Assembly: GCF_900220975.1 (NCBI RefSeq)
Contig: NZ_OBQD01000021.1
Coordinates: forward strand, 1 to 64,000
DNA from: Rhizobium subbaraonis
GTDB taxonomy: Bacteria > Pseudomonadota > Alphaproteobacteria > Rhizobiales > Rhizobiaceae
Length of the DNA: 64,000 nucleotides
Direction of reading: 5' to 3'
The position numbers and the translations under genes were made by a program. The notes beneath the pieces were generated by a model that saw only the letters and a list, made by a program, of their open reading frames with translations, was not told where the DNA came from and ran no database searches. Of the stretch, positions 37,292-45,092 are shown piece after piece; positions within the stretch are counted from its first letter, which is position 1; each line of letters begins with the position of its first letter.

Positions 37292-37792
37292 TTGAAACTC
37301 GGCGACGGCGTTGAACAGGCGATCCATAGCGTGGCAATGCTGTCCGGCCTTTCGGCCGATGGCGTGCTTTCCGCGGCAGCCCTGGCGGAATTCCACGGCG
37401 TGTCCACCAGCTACCTGCTGAAACATCTGCAGGCTCTGTCGGGAGCAGGGATCCTTCAAACCGTTCCCGGCCCGCGCGGCGGCTACCGGCTGGCGCGCGG
37501 GGCCGACGAGATCACGCTTCTCGACGTCGTGCTTGCGGTGGAGGGGCGGGAGCCCGCCTTCCGCTGCAAGGAGATCCGGCAGCGTGGCCCGAACCCGCTG
37601 CCGCAGCGCTACATGACCCGGCCCTGCCAGATCAACGCGGCGATGCTGAGGGCGGAGCGCGCCTACCGGGCGGAGTTGGCAAAGACCACCATCGCCGCGG
37701 TCCTCGGCGAACTGGCCGAGCAAGACATGGATGGCGCGGTCGTGGCACGCGGCTGCGCCTTCCTCGAACAGCATGAACGTAAATCGAGCTGA
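37292..37792 (+). CDS. Rrf2-family transcriptional regulator
   Basis: A 166-residue winged-helix protein. The start is TTG with AAGGAGG eight bases upstream. Residues 8-75 carry the Rrf2 helix-turn-helix (AAALAEFHGVSTSYLLKHLQAL, wing GPRGGYRLARG). Cysteines are present but the classical iron-sulfur C-x5-C-x7-C cluster is absent: there are single cysteines in FRCKEI, RPCQIN and RGCAF. It may thus sense redox by thiols, not by a cluster. The operator-like palindrome lies just upstream, and the downstream gene (24 bp on) encodes an AhpD-like protein, its probable target. Confidence 0.87.
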   Translation: MKLGDGVEQAIHSVAMLSGLSADGVLSAAALAEFHGVSTSYLLKHLQALSGAGILQTVPGPRGGYRLARGADEITLLDVVLAVEGREPAFRCKEIRQRGPNPLPQRYMTRPCQINAAMLRAERAYRAELAKTTIAAVLGELAEQDMDGAVVARGCAFLEQHERKSS

Positions 37793-37815
37793 AACAGGAA
37801 CCGAGAGGAAAGACC

Positions 37816-38277
37816 ATGCAACCGCGTTTCAACTTCTTCAAAGCATCCCCCGAATCCTACAAGGCCGTGGTGGCCCTGGAGGAGTTCGTGCAGAACTGTG
37901 GGCTGGAGCGCCACTTCATCCATCTGATCAAGCTGCGCGCCTCGATCATCAACGGCTGTGCGTTTTGTGTCGACATGCACGTCAAGGAGTCCCGCCACGA
38001 CGGTCTCTCCGAACAGTGGATCAACATGATGTCGGTGTGGAAGGAATCCCCGGTCTACGACGATCGCGAACGCGCGCTGCTCGGCTGGGTCGATGCGGTC
38101 ACCGACATCGCCCGCACAGGGGCTCCGGACGAGGCCTACGAGGTGTTGAAGGCGCATTTTTCCGAAGAGGAAATGACGAAGGTGACCGTCGCAATCGGCA
38201 CGATCAACATCTGGAACCGCCTGGCGGTGGGCTTCCGCTCGCAGCACCCGGTCGACAAGCCGGCAAAGGCTGCCTGA
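37816..38277 (+). CDS. Carboxymuconolactone decarboxylase-family (AhpD-like) protein
   Basis: A 153-residue cytosolic protein. The CMD domain has the redox motif CAFC and a nearby histidine (INGCAFCVDMHVKES, about 49-63), as in AhpD peroxidase. The rest is helical. AhpD-like proteins reduce peroxides or quench reactive species using a CxxC pair. It is in an operon with the Rrf2 regulator (24 bp upstream), which suggests induction by an oxidant or electrophile. Full length for the family. Confidence 0.87.
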   Translation: MQPRFNFFKASPESYKAVVALEEFVQNCGLERHFIHLIKLRASIINGCAFCVDMHVKESRHDGLSEQWINMMSVWKESPVYDDRERALLGWVDAVTDIARTGAPDEAYEVLKAHFSEEEMTKVTVAIGTINIWNRLAVGFRSQHPVDKPAKAA

Positions 38278-38299
38278 CGCGGTCTGTGAAATACAGAGG

Positions 38300-38318
38300 G
38301 GGCGGCGATGTGCCGCCC
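38300..38318. terminator. Hairpin between convergent genes
   Basis: GGGCGGC (38300-38306) pairs with GCCGCCC (38312-38318) around a five-base loop; GCTTTAC follows. It lies between the AhpD-like stop (38277) and the YitT stop (38322), so it can serve both strands. Confidence 0.5.
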
Positions 38319-38321
38319 GCT

Positions 38322-38957
38322 TTACATGGCGATGTAGCGGTCGGCGCGATGGTTGATCGTCAGAAACAGGTTGAGCACGATGGCGCCGATCACCGAACAT
38401 AGCACGATATAGGGCGCGGCAACGGCGAAGGCCGCGGCGAGCACGACGAGATCGAAGCCCAATTGCACCAGCCCGGCCCGGATCCCGAAACGATCCTGCA
38501 GGTAGACGGCGAGGATGCCGAGCCCACCGAGGCTTGCGCGATGGCGATACAGTGCCAGCAGCCCGAACCCGAGCAGAACGCCCGCAAGCAAGGCCGCCCA
38601 GACGGGATCGAGCGTCTCGATCTTGAGATATCGCGGCTGGATTTCCGTGATCAGCGAGGTCAGGCAAATAGCGAGAAACGTCTTGATCGTGAACGCCTTG
38701 CCGAGCCGCGACAGGGACAGCGCATAGAACGGCATGTTCAACACGATGTAGTAAAGGCCGAAGCTGTAGCCCGTAAGGTAGTGCAGGATGAAGGCGACGC
38801 CCGCAACCCCGCTTGCAACGAGCCCGGCGCTGCCGATCAGCGTCAATCCCAGTGCGGCGACCATGCTGCCCGTTGCAATGCCCTGCGCGTCCTCAAGCGC
38901 GGAATGGCGCGTGGGAGCAGGGTTCCAGAAGCCGAAACGCCGATTGTCGCCGCTCAT
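38322..38957 (-). CDS. YitT-family membrane protein
   Basis: A 211-residue inner-membrane protein with five or six helices. The family pattern is visible: GSAGLVASGVAGVAFILHYLTG (first helices), GLYYIVLNMPFYALS (about 67-81) and GLGILAVYLQDRFGI (about 143-157). YitT/DUF161 proteins are poorly understood; transport is assumed. It is convergent with the AhpD-like gene; 72 bp separate it from the methyltransferase upstream on the same strand. Confidence 0.85.
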   Translation of the reverse strand: MSGDNRRFGFWNPAPTRHSALEDAQGIATGSMVAALGLTLIGSAGLVASGVAGVAFILHYLTGYSFGLYYIVLNMPFYALSLSRLGKAFTIKTFLAICLTSLITEIQPRYLKIETLDPVWAALLAGVLLGFGLLALYRHRASLGGLGILAVYLQDRFGIRAGLVQLGFDLVVLAAAFAVAAPYIVLCSVIGAIVLNLFLTINHRADRYIAM

Positions 38958-39029
38958 CGAAGTCTCCGCGTGGATGATGAATCTGTTTTATATTGCGCCG
39001 CAGCGTAAGCAAGGCGGAAGCTTGCTGCG

Positions 39030-39971
39030 TCAGCGACGCTGGGCGAGATAGAGCCGGCCCGTGACCGGTGCGCCGGCATCCATGCGGATGACCGTTTGCC
39101 GGCTCCGCAGCAGCTCGAATCCGGCTTCCTCTGCCCGTCGACGCACATAGGCCTCGCCGTGCGCATAACGCAGCGATGAGCGCAGCACATAGATTTCTTC
39201 CGCCCCTGCATCCTCGACCGAGAAAGCGAAGTGGCCGCGCGGCGCAATCAGGCAAAATGCAATCTCGAAAACGGGGGCCAGCTCCCCGAGATACATCAGC
39301 ACGTCGGCGGCGCTGGCAAGATCTGCGCGACCGGGCGCGAGGTCGGCTGCGAACACGTCGCTCTCCGATGGGGGCAGCGACAGGTCCGCTTGCGCCAGGC
39401 GGTCGTAGACCTGCTTTTCCCGTGCCTTGGCCAGCATGTTTGCCGAAAGGTCGAAACCCTCGAGAAAACCGGCGCGCCCGCGAATGCGCGCGCCGAAGAG
39501 GCCGGTGCCGCAGCCGAGATCGGTCACATGCGCAAAGCGCTCGCTCGCAATGCCGTCTGCGACCAGCGCAGCCAGTTTCTCCGGCACGCTGTAGTCCAGC
39601 TTCTCGACCAGCGCGGTGTCGAAGCGCTGCGCGTAATCGTCAAACAATTGTTCGATATAGCGCGTCGGCGGCGTGGCCGGCACGTCCGCAGCACCCAGCA
39701 CCGCCAGCCGAAGCCCGGCGCCGAACGGATCCTCCGGGGCAAGCTCCAGCACGCGGCCCAACGCGGCTGCGGCTGTCGGAACGCTTCCCGCCTTCTCGGC
39801 ATACTCCGCCAGCCGGAACCAGCCGGCGGCCCAGCCGGGCGATATCTCCAGCGCCTGCTCCATAAGTTCGGCGGCGCCCGAAAAATCGCCACCTTCGGCG
39901 AGCATGCGGGCGTAGTCGGCGCGGCGGTCGGCGAGGATGTCGCCGGAGGAATGCTGCGAAGCGATGGTCAT
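39030..39971 (-). CDS. SAM-dependent methyltransferase with N-terminal TPR
   Basis: A 313-residue cytosolic protein. Residues 15-95 form two or three TPR-like helix pairs (GDFSGAAELMEQALEISPGW, then AEYAEKAGSVPTAAAALGRV). Residues 110-310 are a class I methyltransferase: motif I VTDLGCGTGLFG (about 148-159), the post-I region GFDLSANMLAKAREK and motif LMYLGELAPVFEI. The substrate is unknown. The order TPR + methyltransferase is common in rhizobia. There is 96 bp to the divergent DUF6460-like gene. Confidence 0.83.
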   Translation of the reverse strand: MTIASQHSSGDILADRRADYARMLAEGGDFSGAAELMEQALEISPGWAAGWFRLAEYAEKAGSVPTAAAALGRVLELAPEDPFGAGLRLAVLGAADVPATPPTRYIEQLFDDYAQRFDTALVEKLDYSVPEKLAALVADGIASERFAHVTDLGCGTGLFGARIRGRAGFLEGFDLSANMLAKAREKQVYDRLAQADLSLPPSESDVFAADLAPGRADLASAADVLMYLGELAPVFEIAFCLIAPRGHFAFSVEDAGAEEIYVLRSSLRYAHGEAYVRRRAEEAGFELLRSRQTVIRMDAGAPVTGRLYLAQRR

Positions 39972-40067
39972 GGTTGCGTCTTTTTGCGTGAGGTGGCATC
40001 GCTATTCGGCAAGCACGGGCAAAACGCAAGCAGATTCGTTGCGGCGAACAGAACAGGAGCAGGCAGC

Positions 40068-40334
40068 ATGTCGGACGGCGTCAACAGGTTTCTCGGCGAT
40101 ACGCCGTTTCGCATCGTCGTCAAGCTACTGATCCTTTCGGTGGCGCTCGGCTTCCTGATGTCCGTCCTTGGCTTTTATCCGGACGATATCCTGCGCGCCG
40201 TCCGTGATTTCGTCATCAATCTCTGGGAAACGGGCTTTGCCGCACTCGGCCGCGTCGGCGACTATCTGATGCTGGGCGCGGTGATCGTCGTGCCGGTCTT
40301 CATCCTTATCCGCGTCCTGAGCTACAAGCGTTGA
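40068..40334 (+). CDS. DUF6460-like small membrane protein
   Basis: An 88-residue inner-membrane protein with two hydrophobic helices (about 15-35 and 64-84) joined by an amphipathic loop (FYPDDILRAVRDFVINLWET). The start at 40068 follows CAGGAGCAGGC. The family (DUF6460, from memory) is conserved in rhizobia without a known function. The CAP-domain gene starts 1 bp after its stop, so the two are co-transcribed. Confidence 0.75.
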   Translation: MSDGVNRFLGDTPFRIVVKLLILSVALGFLMSVLGFYPDDILRAVRDFVINLWETGFAALGRVGDYLMLGAVIVVPVFILIRVLSYKR

Positions 40335-40335
40335 C

Positions 40336-40836
40336 ATGACATCGAACGAAAAGAACCTCATTGCCCGCAGGACTCTTCTTGCGGCCTCCCTTGGAATGAC
40401 GGCTGCGACCATTGCGGGGTGTTCCACCATCGGCGACATCGCGTCGGACGCCAGCGACCAGACCGATCCCACGCTTGCCCTGATCAACAAGCTGCGCGGC
40501 GATCGCGGGCTCGAGCCGCTTTCGCGCGATCCCGCGGCGGCCCGGGCAGCAGCTGACCAGGCGAGCCGCATGGCCGCCGCCGGCAAGATGGAACACAACA
40601 TCGGCATCGGCGCCAACTTCGCCAAGCGCATGAAGGGTATGGAGGTCCCGCTGCCGGCGGCCGAGAACATCGCCGTCGGCCAGAGCGACGCGGCGCGTGC
40701 CTTCCAGGCCTGGGTGGATTCCCCCAAGCACCTCGCCAACATGCTGGGCTCCGGCTATCGCGGGCTGGGTGTGGCGGAGGCGAGAAATTCCTCTTCCGGT
40801 AACAGGCCCTATTGGGCGATGGTACTGTCGAGCTGA
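40336..40836 (+). CDS. CAP-domain (SCP/PR1) lipoprotein
   Basis: A 166-residue envelope protein. The N-terminus combines a twin arginine (ARRTLLAAS) with a lipobox-like IAGC (about 26-29), so it may be a lipoprotein, possibly exported by Tat. Residues 45-165 form the CAP fold: LALINKLRGDRGLEPLSRDP, KMEHNIG, AENIAVGQ, FQAWVDSPKHLANML and the C-terminal YWAMVLSS. CAP proteins have varied roles; bacterial ones are often peptidoglycan- or lipid-associated. It is directly downstream of the DUF6460-like gene. Confidence 0.84.
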   Translation: MTSNEKNLIARRTLLAASLGMTAATIAGCSTIGDIASDASDQTDPTLALINKLRGDRGLEPLSRDPAAARAAADQASRMAAAGKMEHNIGIGANFAKRMKGMEVPLPAAENIAVGQSDAARAFQAWVDSPKHLANMLGSGYRGLGVAEARNSSSGNRPYWAMVLSS

Positions 40837-40927
40837 CGCTCTGCACGGTTTGACGGCGGGTGACTTGGGGGCCTTGCCAGAGGCGCGGCGCCGGTCGCCG
40901 GCCTTTGGCTGACGCGGGGGCGGTCGG

Positions 40928-42280
40928 ATGGTGGTATCTCAAAGGTCGAACGAAGAAGGCGGGGCCTTCGAGGTGACACACCGCCTCGTCCTTTCGATCG
41001 CCGTTCCGATGACGCTCGGCTTTTTGACGACACCGCTTCTCGGGCTGACGAATACGGCTGTCGCCGGCCGCCTCGGCTCGGCCGATGCGCTGGCCGGGCT
41101 CGCAGTCGGGGCCGTGCTTTTCGACCTGCTCCTCGGCAGCTTCAATTTCCTGCGCGCCTCGACGACCGGCCTCGTCGCGCAAGCGTTCGGCAGGGGAGAC
41201 CATTCAGAGCAGCAGGCCATCTTCTGGCGATCGCTTGCCATTGCGCTCTGTTGCGGCCTTGCCATTGCCGCAGCTTCCCCGCTGCTTTCCAGCGCCGGGC
41301 TTGCGGTGATGGCGCCGCCGCCGGGCGTTGCCCAGGCGACGCTTGCCTATTTTGCCATCCGCATCCTCGGCGGGCCGATGGCGCTCGCGAACTACGCGAT
41401 CCTCGGCTTCGTGCTCGGTCGCGGGCAGGGGACGACGGGACTGCTGCTGCAGGCCACGATCAATGGCGTGAACATCGCACTCGCCATTTTGCTGGGGCTA
41501 TATTGGGGTTACGGTGTTGCCGGCATTGCCGCCGGCGCCCTGATCGGCGAGAGCGCGGGCATGCTCCTGGGGCTTTTAGTGGTCGTCCGGGGCTTCAAGG
41601 CCTCCAACAGGCCCGCGCGGGGCACTATTTTCGCGCTGCCGCGCATGCGGGCGCTGTTCGCGCTCAATCGAGATATCCTGATCCGCACCTTCGTGTTGCT
41701 GGCCGCGTTCACCGTGATGACTCGCATCGGCACATCCTTCGGTCCGGTTGCGCTGGCCGCCAATGCCGTGCTGATGAACATCTTCCTCGTCGCCAGCTAC
41801 TATCTGGACGGGATCGCGAATGCGGCCGAGCAGATTGTCGGCAGGGCGATCGGCGCCCGCTGTCGGTCGGCCTTCGATCGTGCCGTCCGGCTGACACTTG
41901 TGTGGTCCTTCGGATTGGGCATCGCGTCAGCGGTCCTTTTTCTGGTCTTTGGCCCGGCCGTGATCGGCCTGCTGACCACGACGCCGAGCGTGCGCGCCGA
42001 GGCCGAAACCTATCTACCGTGGGCGGCACTGACGGCGATCACCGGTGCGCTCGCCTTCCAGATGGACGGCGTCTACATCGGTGCCACCTGGTCGGCCACG
42101 ATGCGCAACATGATGCTGCTCGCGTTCCTCGTCTACCTGGCAGCGCTTGCCGTGTTCGTGCCGTTGTACGGCAATCTTGGCCTCTGGCTGGCGCTCAACC
42201 TGTTCCTCGCCTGCCGCGGGCTTTTTCTGGCCGCCCGCGTGCGCCGTCTGGCCGCTCAGAGGTTCTGCGCGGCCCAGTAG
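40928..42280 (+). CDS. MATE-family efflux transporter
   Basis: A 450-residue inner-membrane protein with twelve helices in two MatE halves. Typical passages: SIAVPMTLGFLTTPLLGLTN in helix 1, TTGLVAQAFGRGD in helix 3, ANYAILGFVLGRGQGTTGLL, and in the second half TRIGTSFGPVALAANAVLMN and DGIANAAEQIVGRAIGA. It exports cationic drugs or metabolites against Na+ or H+, DinF-like by resemblance. Its last 25 bases overlap the 3' end of pyrD on the other strand, so the two are convergent. Confidence 0.88.
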   Translation: MVVSQRSNEEGGAFEVTHRLVLSIAVPMTLGFLTTPLLGLTNTAVAGRLGSADALAGLAVGAVLFDLLLGSFNFLRASTTGLVAQAFGRGDHSEQQAIFWRSLAIALCCGLAIAAASPLLSSAGLAVMAPPPGVAQATLAYFAIRILGGPMALANYAILGFVLGRGQGTTGLLLQATINGVNIALAILLGLYWGYGVAGIAAGALIGESAGMLLGLLVVVRGFKASNRPARGTIFALPRMRALFALNRDILIRTFVLLAAFTVMTRIGTSFGPVALAANAVLMNIFLVASYYLDGIANAAEQIVGRAIGARCRSAFDRAVRLTLVWSFGLGIASAVLFLVFGPAVIGLLTTTPSVRAEAETYLPWAALTAITGALAFQMDGVYIGATWSATMRNMMLLAFLVYLAALAVFVPLYGNLGLWLALNLFLACRGLFLAARVRRLAAQRFCAAQ

Positions 42281-43338
42281 TGGGTGCGCGTGCCGCGGAG
42301 GTCGCGAATCGAGGCCAGCCGCTCCCGGTCGCAGAGCGCCGAGAGGCCCTTGACGATCGAGGCCGGCAGGCCGGGACCGGCATAGACCATGCAGGAATAG
42401 AGCTGCACGAGGTCGGCGCCGGCGCGGATCTTCTCTGCTGCCGTTTCCGCCGAATTGACGCCGCCGACGCCGATGATCGGCAGGGCCTCGCCAACACGCT
42501 TGCGCATCTTGGCAAGCACGGCGGTCGACCGGGCAAACAGCGGCTTGCCTGATAGGCCGCCGGCTTCGTTCGCGTGCGTGCGGTCGGAAAGGCCGTCGCG
42601 TGACAGCGTGGTGTTGGAGACGATGAGCCCGTCGAGGTCATGTGCCAGTGACACCTCGGCGATGTCGTCCAGTCCCTCTTCGGCAAGGTCGGGCGCGATC
42701 TTCAGGAACACGGGAACGCGGCGGCCGCTTTGCGCTGCCTGCTCGGCACGGGCGGCAAGCACCGCCGAAAGCAGTGCTGCGAGGCTTTCCCGCGCCTGCA
42801 GGTCGCGTAGGCCGGGGGTGTTCGGCGAGGAGATATTGGCGGTGAAGTAGCGCGCCACGTCATAGAAGGTGCTGATGCCGGCCACGTAGTCGGCGATGCG
42901 ATCCTCGCTATCCTTGTTGGCGCCGATATTGACTCCGACCAGGGCATTGCGGTCGCAAGACTTCAGCCGTTCAAGCGCGGCGGCATGGCCTTCGTTGTTG
43001 AAGCCCAGCCGGTTGATCACCGCTTCGTCGCCGGCCAGCCGGAAAATGCGTGGCTTCGGATTGCCGGACTGCGGCTTCGGCGTGACGGTGCCGATCTCGG
43101 CAAAGCCGAAGCCGAGGCGCAGCAAGGCTTCGGGCACTTCCGCATTCTTGTCGTAGCCCGCAGCCATGCCGAGCGGATTGGGAAATTCGAGACCGGCGAT
43201 GGTCTGCCGCAGGCGCGGGTCGGGCTTCTGGGCGCAGGCGGGCACCAGGCCGCTCTTCAGTGCCGTAATCGACAGCCCGTGCGCCGTCTCCGGATCGAAA
43301 AGGAAAAGACCCCTGCGGGCCAGATCTGCCAGCGCCAT
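42256..43338 (-). CDS. pyrD: Quinone-dependent dihydroorotate dehydrogenase
   Basis: A 360-residue class 2 DHODH, oxidising dihydroorotate to orotate in pyrimidine synthesis with electrons passed to ubiquinone at the inner membrane. The N-terminal helices (ALADLARRGLFLFDPETAHG) form the membrane/quinone-binding part of class 2 enzymes. Then: FPNPLGMAAGYDKNAEVPEA (FMN phosphate side), NISSPNTPGLRDLQ (substrate loop with the class 2 catalytic serine), GVGGVNSAE and LYSCMVYAGPG. It is co-transcribed with the DUF952 gene, whose stop lies one base before its start. Confidence 0.94.
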   Translation of the reverse strand: MALADLARRGLFLFDPETAHGLSITALKSGLVPACAQKPDPRLRQTIAGLEFPNPLGMAAGYDKNAEVPEALLRLGFGFAEIGTVTPKPQSGNPKPRIFRLAGDEAVINRLGFNNEGHAAALERLKSCDRNALVGVNIGANKDSEDRIADYVAGISTFYDVARYFTANISSPNTPGLRDLQARESLAALLSAVLAARAEQAAQSGRRVPVFLKIAPDLAEEGLDDIAEVSLAHDLDGLIVSNTTLSRDGLSDRTHANEAGGLSGKPLFARSTAVLAKMRKRVGEALPIIGVGGVNSAETAAEKIRAGADLVQLYSCMVYAGPGLPASIVKGLSALCDRERLASIRDLRGTRTHYWAAQNL

Positions 43339-43339
43339 G

Positions 43340-43684
43340 TCAGTTCATCTCCGGAAACTGGTGGGTGCCGTTGGCGTCGAGCGGAAGGGCCTTTTCCCAA
43401 AGCACCGCATCCAGCGGTAGCGCGCCGTAGAGGTGGGGAAAGAGCTGGCCGCCGCGCGATGGTTCGTAAACGAGGGCCGCTCCCAGGGCTGCACCGTCGA
43501 TCGCGACCAGAAGCAGGTCCGACTGGCCGGCGAAGTGCTTCGCGGCCGTCTCCGGCGCCTGCGCGGCGGTGGAGAAATGGATGAAGCCGTCGGCAAGATC
43601 GACCGGCGCCCCCTCGAAGCTACCCCTCTCGCGTGCCGATTGCCACAGACTTGTCGGAACGATCTTGTATATTACTTCGGACAT
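43340..43684 (-). CDS. DUF952 protein
   Basis: A 114-residue cytosolic protein of the DUF952 family: EVIYKIVPTSLWQSARERG at the start, ADGFIHFSTAAQAPETAAKH in the middle, and PRGGQLFPHLYG-like (SRGGQLFPHLYGALPLDAV) near the end. The conserved HFS and HLY histidines are present. The start at 43684 is chosen because the first 49 codons of the longer frame have no family similarity. The gene is one base from pyrD; this pairing is typical in rhizobia, but the biochemical role is unknown. Confidence 0.87.
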   Translation of the reverse strand: MSEVIYKIVPTSLWQSARERGSFEGAPVDLADGFIHFSTAAQAPETAAKHFAGQSDLLLVAIDGAALGAALVYEPSRGGQLFPHLYGALPLDAVLWEKALPLDANGTHQFPEMN

Positions 43685-43796
43685 GGCGCTCTTCCTGCTC
43701 GATGCGGGTGGCTTCCCGGCTAGCGCTTGCAGCATTGCGGCAGGAAAGTCCACGGTGAATTCGCGATCCGGCAGCGCTTTTTGAGGAGGATATTGC

Positions 43797-44228
43797 ATGA
43801 GCAGAATGATTGTCGGTTTGGTCGCGCTCACGCCGCTTCTTATGCCCGCATCAGGCTTTGCCGAAGGCGAGGGGCGTTACCAGATGGAGCGTACTGCCGA
43901 TGGATTCGTGCGGCTCGACACCGTTACCGGGGAAGTCTCGATCTGCAAGGAGAGCGCCGGCCAGATCGCTTGCCGCATGGCGGCCGACGAACGCAGAGCC
44001 TTCGAAGATGAGCTCGATCTGCTGACGCGTCGTGTGGAAGCGTTGGAAAAGGTGCAGGAATCCACGCTTTCCGTACCCAAACCACGCCTTCCGACGGATG
44101 AAGAGATTGACCGGACCATGGGCATCATGGAAAGAATGGTGCAGCGCTTTATGGCAATCGTTAAAAATCTGGAGGGCGAGGAGGATAAGACCGCTCCCCA
44201 GACGGAACCGCTGCCGGACAGGACGTGA
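43797..44228 (+). CDS. Hypothetical secreted protein
   Basis: A 143-residue protein. Residues 1-22 are a signal peptide (MSRMIVGLVALTPLLMPASGFA). The mature part opens with a small beta domain (GRYQMERTADGFVRLDTVTG, then SICKES and IACRM with two cysteines), continues as a helical/coiled segment (EDELDLLTRRVEALEKVQES), and ends in a helix plus acidic tail. It is conserved in rhizobia as I recall but without a function. GAGGA precedes the start. Confidence 0.72.
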   Translation: MSRMIVGLVALTPLLMPASGFAEGEGRYQMERTADGFVRLDTVTGEVSICKESAGQIACRMAADERRAFEDELDLLTRRVEALEKVQESTLSVPKPRLPTDEEIDRTMGIMERMVQRFMAIVKNLEGEEDKTAPQTEPLPDRT

Positions 44229-44301
44229 GCGCGCCGCCGTTGTTTCTGCCATTGCTATTCCGGCGGACCTTTCGTGACCGTGCTCTTGGGAGGGAGCCCG
44301 C

Positions 44302-44955
44302 ATGACGACAGGCATGACGATCATCATCGCTGACGACCATCCGCTGTTCAGGGGCGCTCTGAGACAGGCGCTGCTCGGCATGGCGGCTCACCCCGTCATC
44401 CTCGAAGCCGGCGATTTCGAAACGGCGCGCGCCTCCGCTTCGCAAAATCCGGATGCCGATCTTATCCTGCTGGATCTCTCCATGCCGGGGGCAAGCGGGC
44501 TCTCCGGCCTGATCACGCTCAGGGCCGAACATCCGGGCCTGCCGGTGGTCATCGTCTCGGCGAGTGACGATTCGGCCACGATCCGTCGCGCCCTCGATCT
44601 CGGTGCATCCGGCTTCATCTCCAAGTCGGCTTCGATCGAGGAGATCCGCGAGGGAATCACAGCCGTGCTCGACGGTAACATCTACACGCCCGGCGGCTAT
44701 CAGCGCGGCGCCGAGCCGGACGCGGAGATCGGTGAGTTGATCGGTCGCCTGCGCACGCTGACCCCGCAGCAGTCGCGGGTGTTGTCGATGCTGGCGGAAG
44801 GCCTGCTCAACAAGCAGATCGCCTACGAGCTCGGCGTCTCCGAGGCGACGATCAAGGCGCACGTATCGGCGATCCTTCTGAAACTCAACGTCGACAGCCG
44901 CACCCAGGCCGTCATCCAGCTCGGCAAGATCGGCGCGCCCGCCGCTGCCGCCTGA
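44302..44955 (+). CDS. NarL/LuxR-family response regulator, CrbR-like
   Basis: A 217-residue two-component regulator. The receiver domain (1-125) has the acidic pair DDH (11-13), phospho-acceptor Asp58 in ILLDLSMPG, and a K in ISKSA. The C-terminal LuxR helix-turn-helix (about 148-205) reads LTPQQSRVLSMLAEGLLNKQ and ELGVSEATIKAHVSAILLKL. It probably activates transcription when phosphorylated. It is convergent with the hybrid kinase at 45093-48596, which fits the CrbR/CrbS (acetate switch) pair in gammaproteobacteria, where the kinase carries the same SSS sensor. The pairing is inferred from this context. Confidence 0.85.
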   Translation: MTTGMTIIIADDHPLFRGALRQALLGMAAHPVILEAGDFETARASASQNPDADLILLDLSMPGASGLSGLITLRAEHPGLPVVIVSASDDSATIRRALDLGASGFISKSASIEEIREGITAVLDGNIYTPGGYQRGAEPDAEIGELIGRLRTLTPQQSRVLSMLAEGLLNKQIAYELGVSEATIKAHVSAILLKLNVDSRTQAVIQLGKIGAPAAAA

Positions 44956-45092
44956 TCCACCGACAGGCCGCCCACGGTCCGTCGGGGTGTATTCTGAGGC
45001 AGGGGAGGCGTAGGCGTCGCGTTTAGAAGTGCGCCGACATGGCCGGGCCACCTCGGCATTTCGGAAACGATCTCAGCCTTCACGGATCCCGG

